Shown here piece after piece: positions 62,666 to 64,000 of a DNA stretch of 64,000 nucleotides. The stretch is from positions 107,854 through 171,853 of the forward strand of contig JAFXTS010000015.1 in NCBI GenBank assembly GCA_017535665.1. Reading direction: 5' to 3'. A model generated the notes under the pieces. That model was not told the DNA's origin. It saw only the letters and a program-made list of their open reading frames with translations, and made no database searches. The position numbers and the translations under genes were made by a program. Each line of letters starts with the position of its first letter. Within the stretch, counting starts at the first letter, position 1. The stretch is from Bacteroidales bacterium (lineage in GTDB: Bacteria; Bacteroidota; Bacteroidia; Bacteroidales; WCHB1-69).

Positions 62666-62821
62666 ATGTCGTGCCTCCGCGTTCTGTTAGCCATCATCTT
62701 CCCGCCGCTGTCGGTTATCGACAAGGGCTGCGGATCCTTCCTGATTGTGCTGATCCTTACCGCCATCGGCTGGGTGCCCGGCGTCATCGGCGCGCTCATC
62801 ATCCTCAACAAGAAAGAATAA
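62666..62821 (+). CDS. YqaE/Pmp3-family small membrane protein
   Basis: The 51-residue peptide has two membrane helices (VLLAIIFPPLSVI and FLIVLILTAIGWVPGVIGALI) with the family motif FPPLSV and a Gly-Trp-x-Pro-Gly turn. The ATG at 62666 is chosen; a longer frame from GTG at 62561 reads through the promoter box. The family is linked to membrane potential and stress in bacteria and fungi. mutT starts 3 bp later. Confidence 0.85.
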   Translation: MSCLRVLLAIIFPPLSVIDKGCGSFLIVLILTAIGWVPGVIGALIILNKKE

Positions 62822-62824
62822 GCC

Positions 62825-63253
62825 ATGAAAACCATCACTGTTTCCGCTGCCATCATCCGCGACTCCCAGAACCGCATCTTCGCCACCCAGCGTGGAGGCG
62901 GCGACTGGAAGGACTGGTGGGAGTTCCCCGGCGGCAAGATTGAGCCGGGCGAAACGCCCCAGCAAGCCCTCTGCCGCGAGATTCGCGAGGAACTCGATAC
63001 CGAAATCACTGTCGGCGAACTTCTGCATACCGTGGAGTGGGACTACCCCAAATTCCACCTTACCATGCACTGCTTCCTCTGCACCGTGGAGCGCGGCTCG
63101 CTCACTCTGCTCGAGCACGAGGCCGCCCGCTGGCTCGCCCCCGACGAACTCGCCTCCGTGCAGTGGCTGCCCGCCGACTGGGAGGTGATTGAGATGCTGA
63201 AAACACACGGGACTACCGCTTCACACCCCCAAGAGGAGGAGAAAAAATCGTAA
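62825..63253 (+). CDS. mutT: MutT-type Nudix hydrolase
   Basis: The 142-residue protein has a complete Nudix box: GGKIEPGETPQQALCREI with REELDTEI (G-x5-E-x7-REuxEE-x-G/D-u). The MutT branch hydrolyses 8-oxo-dGTP to avoid mutations; the WWEFPGGKIE lead-in and a late LAPDELASVQWLPAD fit it. Length is typical. It lies 3 bp after the small membrane protein. Base composition is high in G+C for this window. Confidence 0.9.
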   Translation: MKTITVSAAIIRDSQNRIFATQRGGGDWKDWWEFPGGKIEPGETPQQALCREIREELDTEITVGELLHTVEWDYPKFHLTMHCFLCTVERGSLTLLEHEAARWLAPDELASVQWLPADWEVIEMLKTHGTTASHPQEEEKKS

Positions 63254-63258
63254 TTTTG
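63251..63258 (+). promoter_or_regulatory. -7 box before the last membrane protein, overlapping the mutT stop
   Basis: TAATTTTG followed by CA begins on the mutT stop codon, 15 bp before the ATG at 63274. Confidence 0.6.
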
Positions 63259-63273
63259 CAGGGTTATCATCTC

Positions 63274-63798
63274 ATGAACATGGAAACGATTCTTGTCTGT
63301 AAGCCTTCTGGAAAAAATTCCTTCTATCCAGCTATTAACTTTATTTGTAGCATCATAGGAGTAGTGTACACGGTTTATTCCGCTTGGAATGGTACGCCTC
63401 GTTGGGGAACGTTCTGTTTCTTTTTAGCATTGGGAATCTTTTCTTTTTTCTTGGCGCGCTCCCAGTTTTTTGGCGAAGAACACCTTGTGATTGATGGCAA
63501 GGATTTCATTATCCACTACGTCAAGTATTTCCCCTTCAAAAGAGATAAACGTATTCCGTTGTCGGAGATCGCCGAGGTGCGTTTCAACCAGAAAAGCAAA
63601 GCGCAAGAGGTGGGCGAAGTAGTAATGGAATTGCAAGGGAGAATGGTCAATGAGGACGGTATCTTTTTGATGACCAAGAGCGGGAAGATTTATATTTTCG
63701 GTAAAGATTTGTCGGAAAAACGGGCCAATGCTTTCTGCGAGCTTTTACAGGAGCGCATCAATGCGGAGACGGAGATTGTCAATGAGCATGAGTCCTGA
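63274..63798 (+). CDS. Small membrane protein with PH-like domain
   Basis: The start is ATG 63274 or 63280; an earlier TTG lies inside the promoter box. The about 174-residue product has two membrane helices (INFICSIIGVVYTVYSAW and FCFFLALGIFSFFLA), then a beta-rich domain (EEHLVIDGKDFIIHYVKYF, then RIPLSEIAEVRFN, then FLMTKSGKIYIFGKDL). The order of helices followed by PH-like strands resembles the STM3941/PH-domain family of bacterial membrane proteins. Function unknown. Confidence 0.7.
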   Translation: MNMETILVCKPSGKNSFYPAINFICSIIGVVYTVYSAWNGTPRWGTFCFFLALGIFSFFLARSQFFGEEHLVIDGKDFIIHYVKYFPFKRDKRIPLSEIAEVRFNQKSKAQEVGEVVMELQGRMVNEDGIFLMTKSGKIYIFGKDLSEKRANAFCELLQERINAETEIVNEHES

Positions 63799-64000
63799 CA
63801 GTCCCGTTTAAGCTGTTTCTTTGTCCATAATTTTTTTTCTTTGGGCGGCCCGGCTCCCTGCGGTCGCCGTCGGGCTTTCCGCATTATAGGTTAAAACCAA
63901 ATTTTTTTATAAAAAGTTATCAACAATATTGCAGGCGTTTGTGTTTGTTGCGTTTTCACAATAAACTTTTATACAAATTGCTATCCTCTCAATTATCTTC
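63799..64000. other. Terminal intergenic stretch with a GC-rich block
   Basis: No gene is visible. A GC-rich block at about 63843-63882 (GGGCGGCCCGGCTCC, then CGTCGGGCTTTCCGC) stands in AT-rich sequence and looks like an interspersed element. A TTATCAACA at 63917-63925 differs by one base from a DnaA box; one box is not enough to call an origin. Confidence 0.5.

Noticed and set aside
63917..63925. Replication origin
   Set aside because: Only one near-match DnaA box, with no cluster and no dnaA/dnaN gene in view.

Overview
The window looks like a chromosome segment of an anaerobic member of the Bacteroidota, most likely an unclassified Bacteroidales. Three things point there. Promoters carry the Bacteroidota -7 box TAnnTTTG followed by CA instead of sigma70 boxes, and there is little Shine-Dalgarno signal. 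Several secreted proteins end in a type IX secretion (T9SS) sorting domain. The gene content is that of a fermenter: methylmalonyl-CoA mutase, [FeFe]-hydrogenase maturase HydG, an Hdr-like iron-sulfur protein and methionine gamma-lyase-like enzymes. I found no rRNA, tRNA, CRISPR array, prophage or intact insertion sequence. No stretch over 300 bases lacks a gene.

Layout. 1-12.5 kb: the 3' part of a giant T9SS surface protein built from Ig-like super-repeats, followed by an OmpA-type outer-membrane protein. 12.6-13.1 kb: a YbaK deacylase. 13.1-20.3 kb, minus strand: a six-gene run with methylmalonyl-CoA mutase, a B12 radical SAM protein, a small unknown, an esterase, a PaaK-like ligase and an acyltransferase. 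20.4-25.5 kb, minus strand: mscS, pfk, dnaX (split by a frameshift), a secreted protein and a MerR regulator. 25.7-31.8 kb, plus strand: an outer-membrane barrel, waaA, priA, an LD-carboxypeptidase and a plsC-type gene. 31.9-35.0 kb: a large T9SS amidase. 35.1-40.4 kb: a GH3 glycosidase, CcsA and a methionine gamma-lyase-like enzyme. 40.6-43.9 kb, minus strand: a secreted unknown, an Abi_2/AbiF-family HEPN gene with a candidate structured leader RNA, and an alpha-oxoamine synthase. 44.1-46.8 kb: a membrane-anchored unknown, a LytTR regulator overlapping a phosphodiester glycosidase-like gene. 46.8-49.4 kb: an Hdr-like protein and MalY. 49.5-53.8 kb: a lipoprotein, a T9SS protein and two manganese exporters (TerC/Alx and MntP). 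53.8-58.4 kb: conserved Bacteroidota genes, rsmD, a sirtuin and a PhnP-like hydrolase. 58.5-64 kb: a secreted beta-propeller, a TM1266-like hydrogenase regulator, hydG between two composite repeats, a YqaE/Pmp3 peptide, MutT and a small membrane protein.

Most striking points. (1) The AbiF-type gene has its own promoter, then a short RNA that can fold into a closing stem and a 13-bp hairpin, then a terminator just before the start codon. This is the layout of an RNA-antitoxin/HEPN-toxin unit. (2) dnaX is out of frame exactly between its ATPase/collar part and its tau C-terminal part. Its linker is built partly from coding copies of a 28-bp interspersed palindrome that also flanks hydG. (3) The giant adhesin shows a three-module super-repeat of about 820-870 bp repeated roughly nine times. 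Functions are assigned by reading motifs, not by database search.
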